Position numbers and translations under genes: made by a program
The notes under the pieces: generated by a model
The model's database searches: none
What the model was told of the DNA's origin: nothing
What the model saw: the letters and a program-made list of their open reading frames with translations, nothing else
Assembly: GCA_944389425.1 (NCBI GenBank)
Contig: CALXMH010000013.1
Span: 1 to 38,714, forward strand
Direction: 5' to 3'
Length of the DNA stretch: 38,714 nucleotides
Source: an uncultured Clostridia bacterium
GTDB lineage: Bacteria; Bacillota; Clostridia; TANB77; CAG-508
Shown: piece after piece, positions 1 to 10,121 of the stretch
Numbering within the stretch: position 1 is the stretch's first letter
Layout of the letters: each line of letters starts with the position of its first letter

Positions 1-495
<495 letters not shown>

Positions 496-497
496 TT

Positions 498-1081
498 ATG
501 TTAGTAAAAAATCCTAAGTTTGAAATTTCAGCAGTTAGCCCAAAACAATATCCTAGAAATGGGCTATCGGAAATAGTACTTGTTGGAAAATCTAATGTTG
601 GAAAATCTTCTTTTGTAAATACAATGATAAACCGCAAAAGTTTAGCTCGTACTAGTAGTGAGCCACGGAAAAACAAGACAACTTAATTTTTATAATATAG
701 ATAATTTATTTTATTTTGTAGATTTACCAGGTTATGGTTATAGCAAAATGTCTAAGGATGAACAAGTTAAAGTTCGGAAAATTTATAGAAGAATATTTAA
801 CTAAACGCAATAATATTGCTCTAATTGTATTTTTAATAGATATAAGACATAATCCTACTGAAAATGATAAAATGATGTATGATTATATTATAAAAAATAA
901 TCTACCTTGTATTGTACTTTGTAATAAAGCTGATAAAATTGCAATAACAAAAGTAAATGATCAAGTAAAAAAAATACAAAATATTCTAAATCCACTTAAA
1001 GATATTTTATTTTTACCTTTTTCTGCCGAGAGAAAAATATATGTAGAAAATGTTTGGGAAGAAATTGAAAAATATATTTAA
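498..1081 (+). CDS. engB: Ribosome-assembly GTPase EngB/YsxC, with two +1 frameshifts at CGG
   Basis: EngB is a TrmE-Era-EngA-EngB family GTPase needed for 50S subunit assembly and essential in Firmicutes tested. The standard code gives three fragments. Dropping one C at 666 and one at 775 gives a full 193-residue protein: P-loop GKSNVGKSS (30-38), switch I TSSEPGKT (Gly57), G3 DLPGYGYSK (75-83), a GKFIEEYL helix (Gly93), G4 NKAD (142-145) and a G5-like FSA. Both extra bases make an in-frame CGG in front of GA, so CGGA stands where the family has Gly (compare B. subtilis SSKPGKT and WGRMIE). The rest of the sequence is intact with no other stops, which argues against decay. It follows serS by 2 bp. 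It could be a pseudogene or a base-calling error, but see the findings on recoding. Confidence 0.9.
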
Positions 1082-1086
1082 AGGAA

Positions 1087-1120
1087 AAAATAAACAGGCT
1101 CAAATGAGCCTGTTTATTTT
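1087..1120. terminator. Bidirectional rho-independent terminator
   Basis: A perfect 15-bp stem (AAAATAAACAGGCTC at 1087-1101 with its complement at 1106-1120) and a 4-base loop. The A-run on one side and T-run on the other let it end both engB (+) and the convergent gene at 1126-1647 (-). Confidence 0.85.
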
Positions 1121-1125
1121 GTGGC

Positions 1126-1647
1126 CTAATTTCCATAACCATTTTCAATAAATTCTTTGGCATCTAAATAATATAATTTTATTTCTTTTATATTATGCAT
1201 ATCATATTGTTTTTTAAATTCTGATGCCAATTTTTCTGAAAAATCCATTTTTTGTAATGTATTTTCCAAATAACCATTCTTACCATAATTTTGACTTACT
1301 AAAACCAAGTCTGAAAGTACTAAAATCCAACCATATGTACATACACATTTATCTAAAACAATATTTTTGTTTTTGACTTCTTCTAGTACTTTTCTTATTT
1401 CATAAAATCTTCTTCCTATAAGAGAGCTAAGATTCATACAATTTTCCTTATGCAATTGATATTTTACTTCCAATTTTTCATAAGTTTTAAGATGAGCTTT
1501 TCTTTCGGTAACTTTTTCCCATGTAATCTTCATCTTTTTTTGATATTCATCCCGAGCTTTCTCTTCACTGCTTTTTTGTTTAATCATTTCTTCTAAGTTC
1601 AAAATAGATTTTATTAGCTGTTTGGTTAATACTTTTTCATTTTGCAT
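1126..1647 (-). CDS. Unknown protein, 173 aa, with an in-frame CGG codon
   Basis: I do not recognise this protein. It is Lys/Glu rich and mostly helical; residues 1-75 look like a coiled coil, followed by a more hydrophobic middle (VCTYGWILVLSDLVLVS, about 121-137). There is no signal peptide. The start is well supported by TAGGAGGAG placed before the ATG at 1647. Codon 32 (plus-strand 1552-1554) is an in-frame CGG that reads as Arg in KARDE; a +1 shift there would soon hit a stop. This makes it one of only two ORFs here that carry CGG without a frame change. It is a single-gene unit, convergent with engB, and looks lineage-specific or acquired. Confidence 0.65.
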   Translation of the reverse strand: MQNEKVLTKQLIKSILNLEEMIKQKSSEEKARDEYQKKMKITWEKVTERKAHLKTYEKLEVKYQLHKENCMNLSSLIGRRFYEIRKVLEEVKNKNIVLDKCVCTYGWILVLSDLVLVSQNYGKNGYLENTLQKMDFSEKLASEFKKQYDMHNIKEIKLYYLDAKEFIENGYGN

Positions 1648-1943
1648 ATAATACTCCTCCTATGTATTTGGTTTATCATTTAGCCACAAATATATTAAAT
1701 TATATTTATATTATACATCAAATTAACATAATTTTCAAATTAGTCTTTGTAACATTAATTAAATTTTTATATTAGTTATATTTCTAATTTTATAATAATA
1801 TTTATAATTACAATAATAAATTTTCATATGATTCACACAATTTACATTTTATTCCCTTACCCCCTTTTTTTTTACATTTTTTTATAGTATAATATTATTA
1901 TATGAATTTAATTTAAGACATTTATGTCAGAAAAGGAGATTTT

Positions 1944-2412
1944 ATGGTTATGTGGCAATTCTGGTTAATCGTAGCAGGTATTTTCTTAATATGTGAAATA
2001 TTTACAGCTCGGTTTCCTTTTATTTTGGTTATCAATTGCATCTATCCTAACATTAATAGTAAGTTTATTTACAGATAGCTTAATTATACAAACGGCCGTA
2101 TTTGTTATATCATCTGGACTTTTACTATTTTTTACAAAACCTTTTGTTGATAAATATGTTACAAAAGAGGATGAAGCAGTTGCTACTAATGCTTTTTCAT
2201 TGATTGGTAAGCAGGGTATAGTGACAGAAGATATGAATACTCTACCTTCATCTTTTGGGCAAGTAAGAGTTGGTGAAGAAGTTTGGTCAGCTGTTAGTGA
2301 AGATTCAAATGAAATAAAAAAAGGTACTGAAATTGAAGTTGTAAAAATCGATGGTGTTAAATTAGTGGTAAAGCCTATAGCTAATGAAACTTCATCAGCA
2401 AAAGTTGATTAG
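1944..2412 (+). CDS. NfeD-family membrane protein, with a +1 frameshift at CGG
   Basis: NfeD-like proteins are small membrane proteins with a C-terminal OB-fold, encoded beside SPFH (stomatin/flotillin) partners. Translation starts at ATG 1944 after AAGGAG and runs MVMWQFWLIVAGIFLICE; at codon 23 there is an in-frame CGG (2010-2012) and the frame is lost. Skipping the C gives FTAGFLLFWLSIAS, the usual glycine-rich turn between the first two membrane segments, and joins the frame that ends at 2412. The product is about 155 residues with three N-terminal membrane segments and an OB-fold from about residue 90 (SLIGKQGIV, then VRVGEEVWSAVS). Without recoding the first membrane segment is separated from the rest. 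It lies 39 bp upstream of the SPFH gene, surely one operon. Confidence 0.88.
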
Positions 2413-2451
2413 TTTTTAATTTAAATTATAATATATTTTAGGAGGTAAATT

Positions 2452-3363
2452 ATGTGGTTTTTAGTTATATTACTTATTTTTATTATAGTAATAGCATTTA
2501 AATCTATAAAAGTTGTTAAACAAGCAGAAGTATACATTATAGAAAGATTAGGTAAATTTCATAAAATAGCAGACGCTGGTCTTACTATTATAATTCCTTT
2601 CTTTGATCATGTACGTTCTGTTGTAAGTTTAAAACAACAAACAATGGATATTCCACCACAAGGAGTTATTACAAAGGATAATGTTACAATTACAATAGAT
2701 ACTGTTGTATTCTATCAAATTACTGACCCAGCAAAAGCTGTATATGAAATTCAATCTTTGAAAAAAGGTATTGAATACTTAGCAATTACAACAATTCGTG
2801 ACATTGTTGGTAAAATGGATTTAGATGAAACATTTAGTTCAAGAGACAACATAAATCAAAGATTAAGAACAATTCTAGATGAAGCAACTGATAGATGGGG
2901 ATGTAAAATTGACCGTGTTGAAATTAAAGACATTAATCCACCAGCAGATATTCGTGATGCAATGGAAAAACAAATGAATGCAGAAAGAAATAAAAGAGCT
3001 ATGATTTTACAAGCAGAAGCTGAGAGACAATCTGCTATTACAATTGCAGAAGGACGTAAAGAAGCTGCTATACTAGATGCAGAAGCTGATAAAGAAGCTC
3101 AAATTAGAAGAGCTGCCGGTGAAGCTGCCGCTATTGAAAGAGTTGCAGAAGCTAAGGCAAAAGAAGTTCAAATGGTTTATGATGCTATTAAGAAAGCAAA
3201 TCCAGACGATAAATTAGTTCAATTAAAATCATTAGAAGCTCTTGAAGAAGTTGCAAAAGGCGATGCAAACAAAGTATTTATTCCTTTTGAAGCAACAGCA
3301 GCATTAGGTAGTTTAGGAGCTGTAAAAGAAGTTTTTACAGAAGGTAAAAAGAAAAAAGAATAA
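2452..3363 (+). CDS. SPFH-domain (stomatin/QmcA-like) membrane protein
   Basis: Prohibitin/stomatin-family protein, 303 residues, thought to form large membrane-bound rings and to organise membrane microdomains with its NfeD partner. Residues 2-18 form one membrane segment (FLVILLIFIIVIAF). The SPFH domain follows (VKQAEVYIIERLGKFHKI, then SLKQQTMDIPPQGVITKDNV trimmed to family core) to about residue 180. A long Ala/Glu/Lys-rich helix (about 185-250: ILQAEAERQSA, AILDAEADKEAQIRRAAGEA) follows, as in stomatins. The start follows AGGAGG at the right distance. It is the second gene of the nfeD-SPFH pair and ends at a strong terminator. No in-frame CGG; both CGG triplets in the helix straddle codons (GCC GGT). 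Confidence 0.92.
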   Translation: MWFLVILLIFIIVIAFKSIKVVKQAEVYIIERLGKFHKIADAGLTIIIPFFDHVRSVVSLKQQTMDIPPQGVITKDNVTITIDTVVFYQITDPAKAVYEIQSLKKGIEYLAITTIRDIVGKMDLDETFSSRDNINQRLRTILDEATDRWGCKIDRVEIKDINPPADIRDAMEKQMNAERNKRAMILQAEAERQSAITIAEGRKEAAILDAEADKEAQIRRAAGEAAAIERVAEAKAKEVQMVYDAIKKANPDDKLVQLKSLEALEEVAKGDANKVFIPFEATAALGSLGAVKEVFTEGKKKKE

Positions 3364-3364
3364 T

Positions 3365-3393
3365 AAAAAAGGGAGAAATTTTCTCCCTTTTTT
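3365..3393. terminator. Bidirectional terminator between convergent genes
   Basis: AAAAAAGGGAGA (3365-3376) pairs perfectly with TCTCCCTTTTTT (3382-3393). It can end the SPFH gene (+) and the gene at 3395-4441 (-). Confidence 0.85.
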
Positions 3394-3394
3394 G

Positions 3395-4441
3395 TTATTC
3401 TTTTTCTAATACTTCTGTATCATCTATTATTATTCCTAAGTATGGTTTGTTTTGGTCTTTTTCTTTCATAAATAATACAAATCTATCGTTAAAATTAAAT
3501 TCTCTTGGAGACGATAATACTGTTCCTTCAATAGATGAATTGTTTTGTAATTGAACTCCTGTTTCATTTATTTTTAGATAAATTGCTTGTTTTGCATCTG
3601 TTAAATACCATGGTGAATTTTTAAAATTTTTACCACATAATTCTTCATATGATATTGTTGTATTAATATTTATATATGGTATTATTAATTTATCATTCGT
3701 TGAAAGCTCTATACTTTCTATATTCATACTCTGCTTTTGCTCTAAATCTTCATATATTTCTTTTATTGTTCCATTATTTTGAGTTTTATATAGAATTACT
3801 TCATCTCCATCTATTGTTTTTATTTTTACAGCATATTCATTTGGATTATCTAATGTATCACTATATAATACTTCTACATTTTGTTTTATATCTTTATACT
3901 GCTCTCCATCTAATACTCCAAAATATTTTACTTTTTCTTTTGATTGTCCAAATATATTTGGCTCCAATTCTATAAATTTTTCTGGGAATTCACATTCTTT
4001 ATAAATAGAAGAATATATGTATATAGAATTATCTCTTTTATCGACTGTTGGTATAGATACTGAAATTCCAAATTTATTTTTAATATCTTCTGTAATTCTT
4101 GTTTCCACTCCATCTAATTTATCTGTAATTAGTGTATAATAGTCGTTATCATCTATTATTTGTTTTGTAATCCATCTATCATTTAAGATATTTACTAAAT
4201 TAGATTCTGAATCCTGAAATTCTAATTTATTTTCTCCCAAATAATCTGCAAGCTCATTCCATGCTAATTGAAAAGATGCTGTCCATATTTTATTTTTTTC
4301 TATTTGATTTATAACAGAAAATGCTTCACTATTCTTTTGAATTTTATTTTCATTATTCTTTTGCATATTTAATAATATAAAAAATATTACTATAATAATT
4401 ATTACACTAAAAAATATTATAATCGATAACTTTTTTATCAT
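3395..4441 (-). CDS. Membrane-anchored extracytoplasmic protein of unknown function (weak serpin-like C-terminus)
   Basis: About 348 residues. I chose the ATG at 4441 (MIKKLSIIIFF) because TTGGAGTG lies at good spacing before it; an ATG four codons upstream has no such site. Residues 4-25 form a hydrophobic signal anchor, and the rest is hydrophilic, so the protein is probably outside the cell. The C-terminal 60 residues (AIYLKINETGVQL, then FNFNDRFVLFMKEKD and PYLGIIID) resemble in order the hinge and distal strands of serpins (KxxxxVNEEG, FxADRPFLFxI). The middle contains TASFQLAWNELADYL. The serpin link is an inference from short stretches only. It is a single gene with three Spo0A-box-like repeats about 170 bp upstream. 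Confidence 0.7.
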   Translation of the reverse strand: MIKKLSIIIFFSVIIIIVIFFILLNMQKNNENKIQKNSEAFSVINQIEKNKIWTASFQLAWNELADYLGENKLEFQDSESNLVNILNDRWITKQIIDDNDYYTLITDKLDGVETRITEDIKNKFGISVSIPTVDKRDNSIYIYSSIYKECEFPEKFIELEPNIFGQSKEKVKYFGVLDGEQYKDIKQNVEVLYSDTLDNPNEYAVKIKTIDGDEVILYKTQNNGTIKEIYEDLEQKQSMNIESIELSTNDKLIIPYININTTISYEELCGKNFKNSPWYLTDAKQAIYLKINETGVQLQNNSSIEGTVLSSPREFNFNDRFVLFMKEKDQNKPYLGIIIDDTEVLEKE

Positions 4442-4606
4442 TTTACACTCCAAATCATTTATTATATACTTTTTTCAAATACATTAACTCCTATTACTCC
4501 ATTTTTTTCATAAGTTGTAAATATTTTTAACGTTTTTTCTTTCATTATATTTTTATACTTATATTTAATCATATAATACTATTTTTATCAACATTATTTT
4601 TTCTCC

Positions 4607-4636
4607 ATTTTTCGATATTTTTCGATATTTTTCGAC
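4607..4636. promoter_or_regulatory. Three tandem 10-bp repeats resembling Spo0A boxes
   Basis: Three consecutive 10-bp units ATTTTTCGAT, ATTTTTCGAT and ATTTTTCGAC. On the minus strand these read GTCGAAAAAT, ATCGAAAAAT and ATCGAAAAAT; each matches the Spo0A box core TGTCGAA at 6 of 7 bases, and the 10-bp spacing is that of tandem 0A boxes. They lie about 166 bp upstream of the gene at 3395-4441. The remaining intergenic sequence (4442-4727) is AT-rich with no other feature I can support. Binding by Spo0A is inference. Confidence 0.4.
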
Positions 4637-4727
4637 TTTGAAAAAGATATTTTTTATTATTTAATTTTTTAAATCATATTTTTCTCTAGATAGAAGCTTT
4701 CATATTTTGAAGTTATACTTAGGATAT

Positions 4728-4760
4728 AAAAAAACTGATGCAAAATGCATCAGTTTTTTT
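4728..4760 (-). terminator. Terminator of groESL
   Basis: A 15-bp perfect stem (AAAAAAACTGATGCA with TGCATCAGTTTTTTT) and AAA loop, directly downstream of groEL. Confidence 0.88.
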
Positions 4761-4778
4761 CTTTGTATTGCTATTTAA

Positions 4779-6734
<1,956 letters not shown>

Positions 6735-6754
6735 TTATTCCTCCTTTTTAATTA

Positions 6755-6781
6755 TTAGCACTCTGCTTTATTAACTGCTAA
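6755..6781 (-). promoter_or_regulatory. CIRCE operator (HrcA site) of groESL
   Basis: TTAGCACTC, 9 bases, AACTGCTAA: the first arm is a perfect match to CIRCE and the second matches GAGTGCTAA at 7 of 9 positions. Its position between the promoter and groES is standard, so the operon should be repressed by HrcA and induced by heat. Confidence 0.88.
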
Positions 6782-6784
6782 TAA

Positions 6785-6811
6785 TTTATACCCATTTTAC
6801 ATAAAAGTCAA
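6785..6811 (-). promoter_or_regulatory. Probable sigma-A promoter of groESL
   Basis: TTGACT (6811-6806) and TATAAA (6790-6785) on the minus strand with a rather short 15-base spacer, immediately upstream of CIRCE. Confidence 0.5.
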
Positions 6812-6898
6812 TAGGATTTTATGAAATTTCACATAGATTTCACATTTAGCCTTTTATATGTATATGCATGTACATATATATTTATTCTTATTATTTAT

Positions 6899-6964
6899 AC
6901 TAAAATAGCGAATACTTAAAAATATGTTATAGTATGCATATTCTTAAATATTCGCTATTTTAGT
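6899..6964. repeat. Long inverted repeat (28-bp arms)
   Basis: ACTAAAATAGCGAATA starts the left arm (6899-6926); the right arm (6937-6964) is its complement at 26 of 28 positions, with a 10-base loop. The two mismatches are C/T and A/G changes that keep G-U pairing possible in RNA. It sits between groESL and the coiled-coil gene. Either an unusually long terminator or a small palindromic mobile element. Confidence 0.7.
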
Positions 6965-6988
6965 TTGTTGGAAATCTAGCCTTGATTT

Positions 6989-7321
6989 CTAGGCTATATG
7001 ATTAGTTTCATGTTCTTGAAGACCTTTTGCTACAATATCAATATAATTTTTTAAGCCCTTAGCATCTTTTCTTCCATCTTCCCTAATTCTTATTTCCATA
7101 AATTTCATTTCTTGTCTTAGTCTTGTTTCTGAACCTTGTACGGCATTTTTTATTTCTTGTCTTAGTTTTGTTTCTGAACCTTGTACGGCATTTTTTATCT
7201 CTTGCCTTAGTCTTATTTCCATGTCTTGCATATCCTGTCTTAGTGCTTTTTGTTCTTTTAATACTGAAATAAGAGTTGATTGTATTGATACTAAGCATTC
7301 AACAACTTTTACATCTTCCAT
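6989..7321 (-). CDS. Small coiled-coil protein with 15-residue tandem repeats
   Basis: 110 residues, nearly all predictable coiled coil with heptad-like Leu/Ile spacing. The centre has two near-identical copies of LRQEIKNAVQGSET(K/R), then a partial third (LRQEMKFMEIRIRED). I do not know its function; small proteins of this kind are often phage-derived or structural. Start ATG 7321 follows a purine-rich GGAGG site. It appears as a one-gene unit. A short stem (AGCCT...AGGCT, near 6980-6997) at its end may act as terminator. Confidence 0.65.
   Translation of the reverse strand: MEDVKVVECLVSIQSTLISVLKEQKALRQDMQDMEIRLRQEIKNAVQGSETKLRQEIKNAVQGSETRLRQEMKFMEIRIREDGRKDAKGLKNYIDIVAKGLQEHETNHIA
7111..7200. 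repeat. Two 45-bp tandem repeats inside the coiled-coil gene
   Basis: Units at 7111-7155 and 7156-7200 are nearly identical and code for the 15-residue repeat; a degenerate third unit begins at 7201. Exact multiples of three preserve the frame when copy number changes. Confidence 0.8.
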
Positions 7322-7446
7322 TTTATCTCACCTCCTTTGTTTTTTATGCATATATTCTATCATGCTATTATATTACAGGTCAACTTCTGTGAGACAAAAT
7401 TTCTTAAAAGATTTCGACATAAATTTACATTTATTTACAAAAAAAA

Positions 7447-7474
7447 ACATGCTTAGTGTGTAAACTAAGCATGT
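7447..7474 (-). terminator. Terminator of ppaC
   Basis: ACATGCTTAGT pairs with ACTAAGCATGT (11 bp) and is followed on the minus strand by a run of T. Confidence 0.85.
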
Positions 7475-7488
7475 CCATTTTATTTTAA

Positions 7489-8412
7489 TTAAATATTATC
7501 TGTTATTAATGGTAGTAATTGTTTTTTTCTAGAAACAATTCCTTCTGCAAAAGCTTTATTATCTTCTAATTTATATGTTTTTTCTACTATATCTGTCCTA
7601 TCTCCAAGTGCAATTAATTCTGAATTGCTATTTAATATATCTGTTATAGCAAATACAAATAAATCTAAATTTTCTTCTTTTATTGTTTTATTTATTGCTT
7701 GTTCAATTTTTTCTTGTCTTCTTAATACATCTGGTATACTTACTGTGTTTATTTGTGCTATTTTAAATTTTACATCTCCTGAATTAAATTCTTTAGCATC
7801 CAAACTAATTAATTGTTCCTCTGTTAAATCATCTAAATCAGTTCCTGCTTTTAATAGTTCTAATCCATATGTATTAATATCTACATTTGCTATTTTTTGC
7901 AATTCTTCTGCTGCTCTTATATCATCTTGTGTACATGTTGGAGATTTAAATAATAATGTGTCTGATGCTATTGAGCTAAGCATTAAAGATGCCATTTTAG
8001 GGTCAATCTCAACACCATTCATATTATATAATTTATAAAGAATTGTTCCTGTACATCCTACTGGTTCTGAAAACATAAATACTGGTTCTGATGTTTTAAA
8101 ATCGGCAACTCTATGGTGGTCTACTAGCATTTTTATATTAGCTTTTTCTATTCCATCTGCACTTTGACCAAATTCATTATGGTCTACTAAAATTACATTG
8201 TCACCTTCTTCTAGCTTATTTAATAGTCTTGGTGGCTCTATATTAAAATGTTTAAATGCAAATGCTGTTTCTTTATTTAATTCTCCTAATCTTACTGCTT
8301 CAACATTTTCTCCTAATTTAGAACGTAAATTTGCCATAACTACTGATGAACATATAGAATCTGTGTCTGGATTCTTATGTCCAAATACATATATTTTATC
8401 TTTTTTCTCCAT
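7489..8412 (-). CDS. ppaC: Manganese-dependent inorganic pyrophosphatase (family II, DHH)
   Basis: Hydrolyses pyrophosphate to phosphate in the cytoplasm and so drives biosynthetic reactions. About 307 residues. DHH-family motifs: VFGHKNPDTDSICSS near the N-terminus, ILVDHNE, MLVDHHRVADF (the DHH metal motif) and SSIASDTLLFKSPT; the C-terminal DHHA2 domain ends with the substrate-binding VSRKKQLLP. I start at MEKKDKIYVFGHK (8412), 9 bases after AAAGAGGG; the ATG three codons upstream abuts that site. Single gene with its own terminator. Confidence 0.95.
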   Translation of the reverse strand: MEKKDKIYVFGHKNPDTDSICSSVVMANLRSKLGENVEAVRLGELNKETAFAFKHFNIEPPRLLNKLEEGDNVILVDHNEFGQSADGIEKANIKMLVDHHRVADFKTSEPVFMFSEPVGCTGTILYKLYNMNGVEIDPKMASLMLSSIASDTLLFKSPTCTQDDIRAAEELQKIANVDINTYGLELLKAGTDLDDLTEEQLISLDAKEFNSGDVKFKIAQINTVSIPDVLRRQEKIEQAINKTIKEENLDLFVFAITDILNSNSELIALGDRTDIVEKTYKLEDNKAFAEGIVSRKKQLLPLITDNI

Positions 8413-8515
8413 ATACTTCATCCCTCTTTACTTCCAATTTTTTCTCTAACAATACTATTATAGCATATTTTGAGAAAAAATGGAAGCATTTTATGTAAAT
8501 TTCATGTTTTTTAAA

Positions 8516-8992
8516 TTATTTTGAAATTGATAATATTTTATATTTCATTACTCCTGCTGGTACTTGAACTTCTACTTCTTGACCTTTTTTAGCACCTATC
8601 AATGCTGAACCAATTGGAGATTCATTAGATATTTTGTTTTGTGATAAATCAACTTCTGTTGATCCTACTATTGTGTATTCTAATTCCTCATCAAATTCTA
8701 CATCTAATATTTTTACTTTATTACCTACTTGTACTGTTTTTGTATTTATTTCAGATTCATCTATTATTCTGGCATATCTTAATTTGTTTTCTAATTCAAT
8801 TATTTTTATTTCATTAGCTGCTTGTGCATTTTTTGCTTCATCGTATTCAGAGTTCTCTGATAAGTCTCCAAATCCTAATGCTACTTTTATTCTTTCAGAA
8901 ATTTCGCTTCTTTTTTCTGTTTTTAAATATTCAAGCTCCTTTTCTAAGTTATCATATCCTTCTTGTGTTAATAAGATTTCTTTTTCATCCAT
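8516..8992 (-). CDS. greA: Transcription elongation factor GreA
   Basis: Binds the RNA polymerase secondary channel and stimulates cleavage of backtracked transcripts. 158 residues, the normal length. The N-terminal coiled coil runs from [20 protein letters not shown] to about residue 75 and carries the acidic tip ([14 protein letters not shown]); the C-terminal FKBP-like domain has [20 protein letters not shown]. The start follows AAAGGAG. It stands alone, 81 bp upstream of the next gene on the same strand. Confidence 0.96.
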   Translation of the reverse strand: MDEKEILLTQEGYDNLEKELEYLKTEKRSEISERIKVALGFGDLSENSEYDEAKNAQAANEIKIIELENKLRYARIIDESEINTKTVQVGNKVKILDVEFDEELEYTIVGSTEVDLSQNKISNESPIGSALIGAKKGQEVEVQVPAGVMKYKILSISK

Positions 8993-9073
8993 TTTTTTGT
9001 CTCCTTTATTTTCCTATTTTTATGTTTTAAATTGTGTTTTTCACTTTTATCTATAATCTTTTAATTAAATATA

Positions 9074-10060
9074 TTAGTTTAATATCGACATTTTGTCAAT
9101 AGTTTTTACACAAAATTTACATTTTTCTTCAAATTCTTTCTCATTTATAATTCCATTATTACCAATTAAAGAATTAACATACACATTATCTTCTTTTATT
9201 TTATTTTGAACTTCGCTATAACTTAAATTACATATAGATGCCTCATATAACTCTTTTGCTTCAAAATCATTATATATATTACTTTTTGTAAATTCTAAGT
9301 TATAATTTGTGTTTATATTAATTTTTACATTATTGGCATTAATTCCTTTAAATTTCTTTGATTTTATTTTTACTGGATATCCCAAATTTACTATTATAGC
9401 ATCTGGATTAATTGTGTACTTATTTATTAATTCTTCTGGAAAGTCCATATTAACAATTATAAATGAATTTGCTAAACCTTTTCTTTTATTGTTTGTTATT
9501 CTAATTAAGATTCCATATAATTCTTGTAATTTTTGTTCAATTGGTTTAAATTCTTGTTCATTATTAGTTACTATTTTTATATTTTTTACCTTTTTTGCTA
9601 GACTAATAATTTCTTCAACACTTCTTTTTTTGCTGTCATTTATTAGTATTGTTACATCTAATTTACTAATATCACTATTTAATTGATTAGAAATATATTC
9701 TATTATTTTTAATAATAAATTTTCCTTTAAAATTGTACCATTTAGTATATTAATATTTTCTTTATTTATGCTTTCCGCTATTCCTTCTTTTTGCTTTAAT
9801 GTTTTTGATATTAAAACTGTATTAAAATTATTATCATATAGTATATTATTTAAACGCAAAATCCATTTTTTTAGTTTCTTATTATTTTCGAAACATGGAA
9901 TAATAACAACATTTATATTGTTTACTTTTTTTATAGTAAATATTTTAAATGTTTTTTTTAAAAAATATATTAGCCATTTTAAGGCATATGGCCATTTTTG
10001 CTTTTTTTCGCTTATTATTTCGTCTATATAATTTAAGGTCTTTATACAACAAATATTTAT
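9074..10060 (-). CDS. Unknown protein, apparently starting at ATA within an RBS hairpin
   Basis: I do not recognise this protein. The frame has no ATG before residue 118; it is open from a TAA at about 10075 onward, and GGAGG stands 7 bases before an ATA at 10060, giving I/MNICCIKTLNYIDEI and about 328 residues. The alternative is the TTG at 9859, which lacks a Shine-Dalgarno and would discard a basic, Trp-containing N-terminal region. The body is Lys/Asn/Ile rich with alternating strands and helices (SVEEIISLAKKVKNIKIVTN, then PDAIIVNLGYPVKIKSKKF), suggesting a Rossmann-like cytoplasmic fold. It follows aspS by 61 bp. The hairpin at 10052-10112 would hide its ribosome binding site. Confidence 0.6.
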   Translation of the reverse strand: MNICCIKTLNYIDEIISEKKQKWPYALKWLIYFLKKTFKIFTIKKVNNINVVIIPCFENNKKLKKWILRLNNILYDNNFNTVLISKTLKQKEGIAESINKENINILNGTILKENLLLKIIEYISNQLNSDISKLDVTILINDSKKRSVEEIISLAKKVKNIKIVTNNEQEFKPIEQKLQELYGILIRITNNKRKGLANSFIIVNMDFPEELINKYTINPDAIIVNLGYPVKIKSKKFKGINANNVKININTNYNLEFTKSNIYNDFEAKELYEASICNLSYSEVQNKIKEDNVYVNSLIGNNGIINEKEFEEKCKFCVKTIDKMSILN

Positions 10061-10112
10061 AGTACCACCTCCTTATTTTTAGTAATTATATGAGGTTGGT
10101 ACTATAAATATT
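10052..10112 (-). promoter_or_regulatory. Hairpin that sequesters the SD and start of the downstream gene
   Basis: On the minus strand the arm at 10112-10092 (AATATTTATAGTACCAACCTC) pairs with 10071-10052 (GAGGTGGTACTATAAATATT) with one bulged base and a 20-base loop. The second arm contains the GGAGG and the putative ATA start of the gene ending at 9074. There is no T-run, so it does not look like a terminator. Confidence 0.55.
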
Positions 10113-10121
10113 CCTATTTTT

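Noticed and set aside
498..1081. engB as three separate small genes or a simple pseudogene
   Set aside because: The fragments join into one full-length GTPase with all motifs once two Cs are skipped, there are no other lesions, and the same lesion type recurs in four other genes.
7111..7200. CRISPR-like array
   Set aside because: The repeats are adjacent with no spacers, are multiples of three and code for a coiled-coil repeat.
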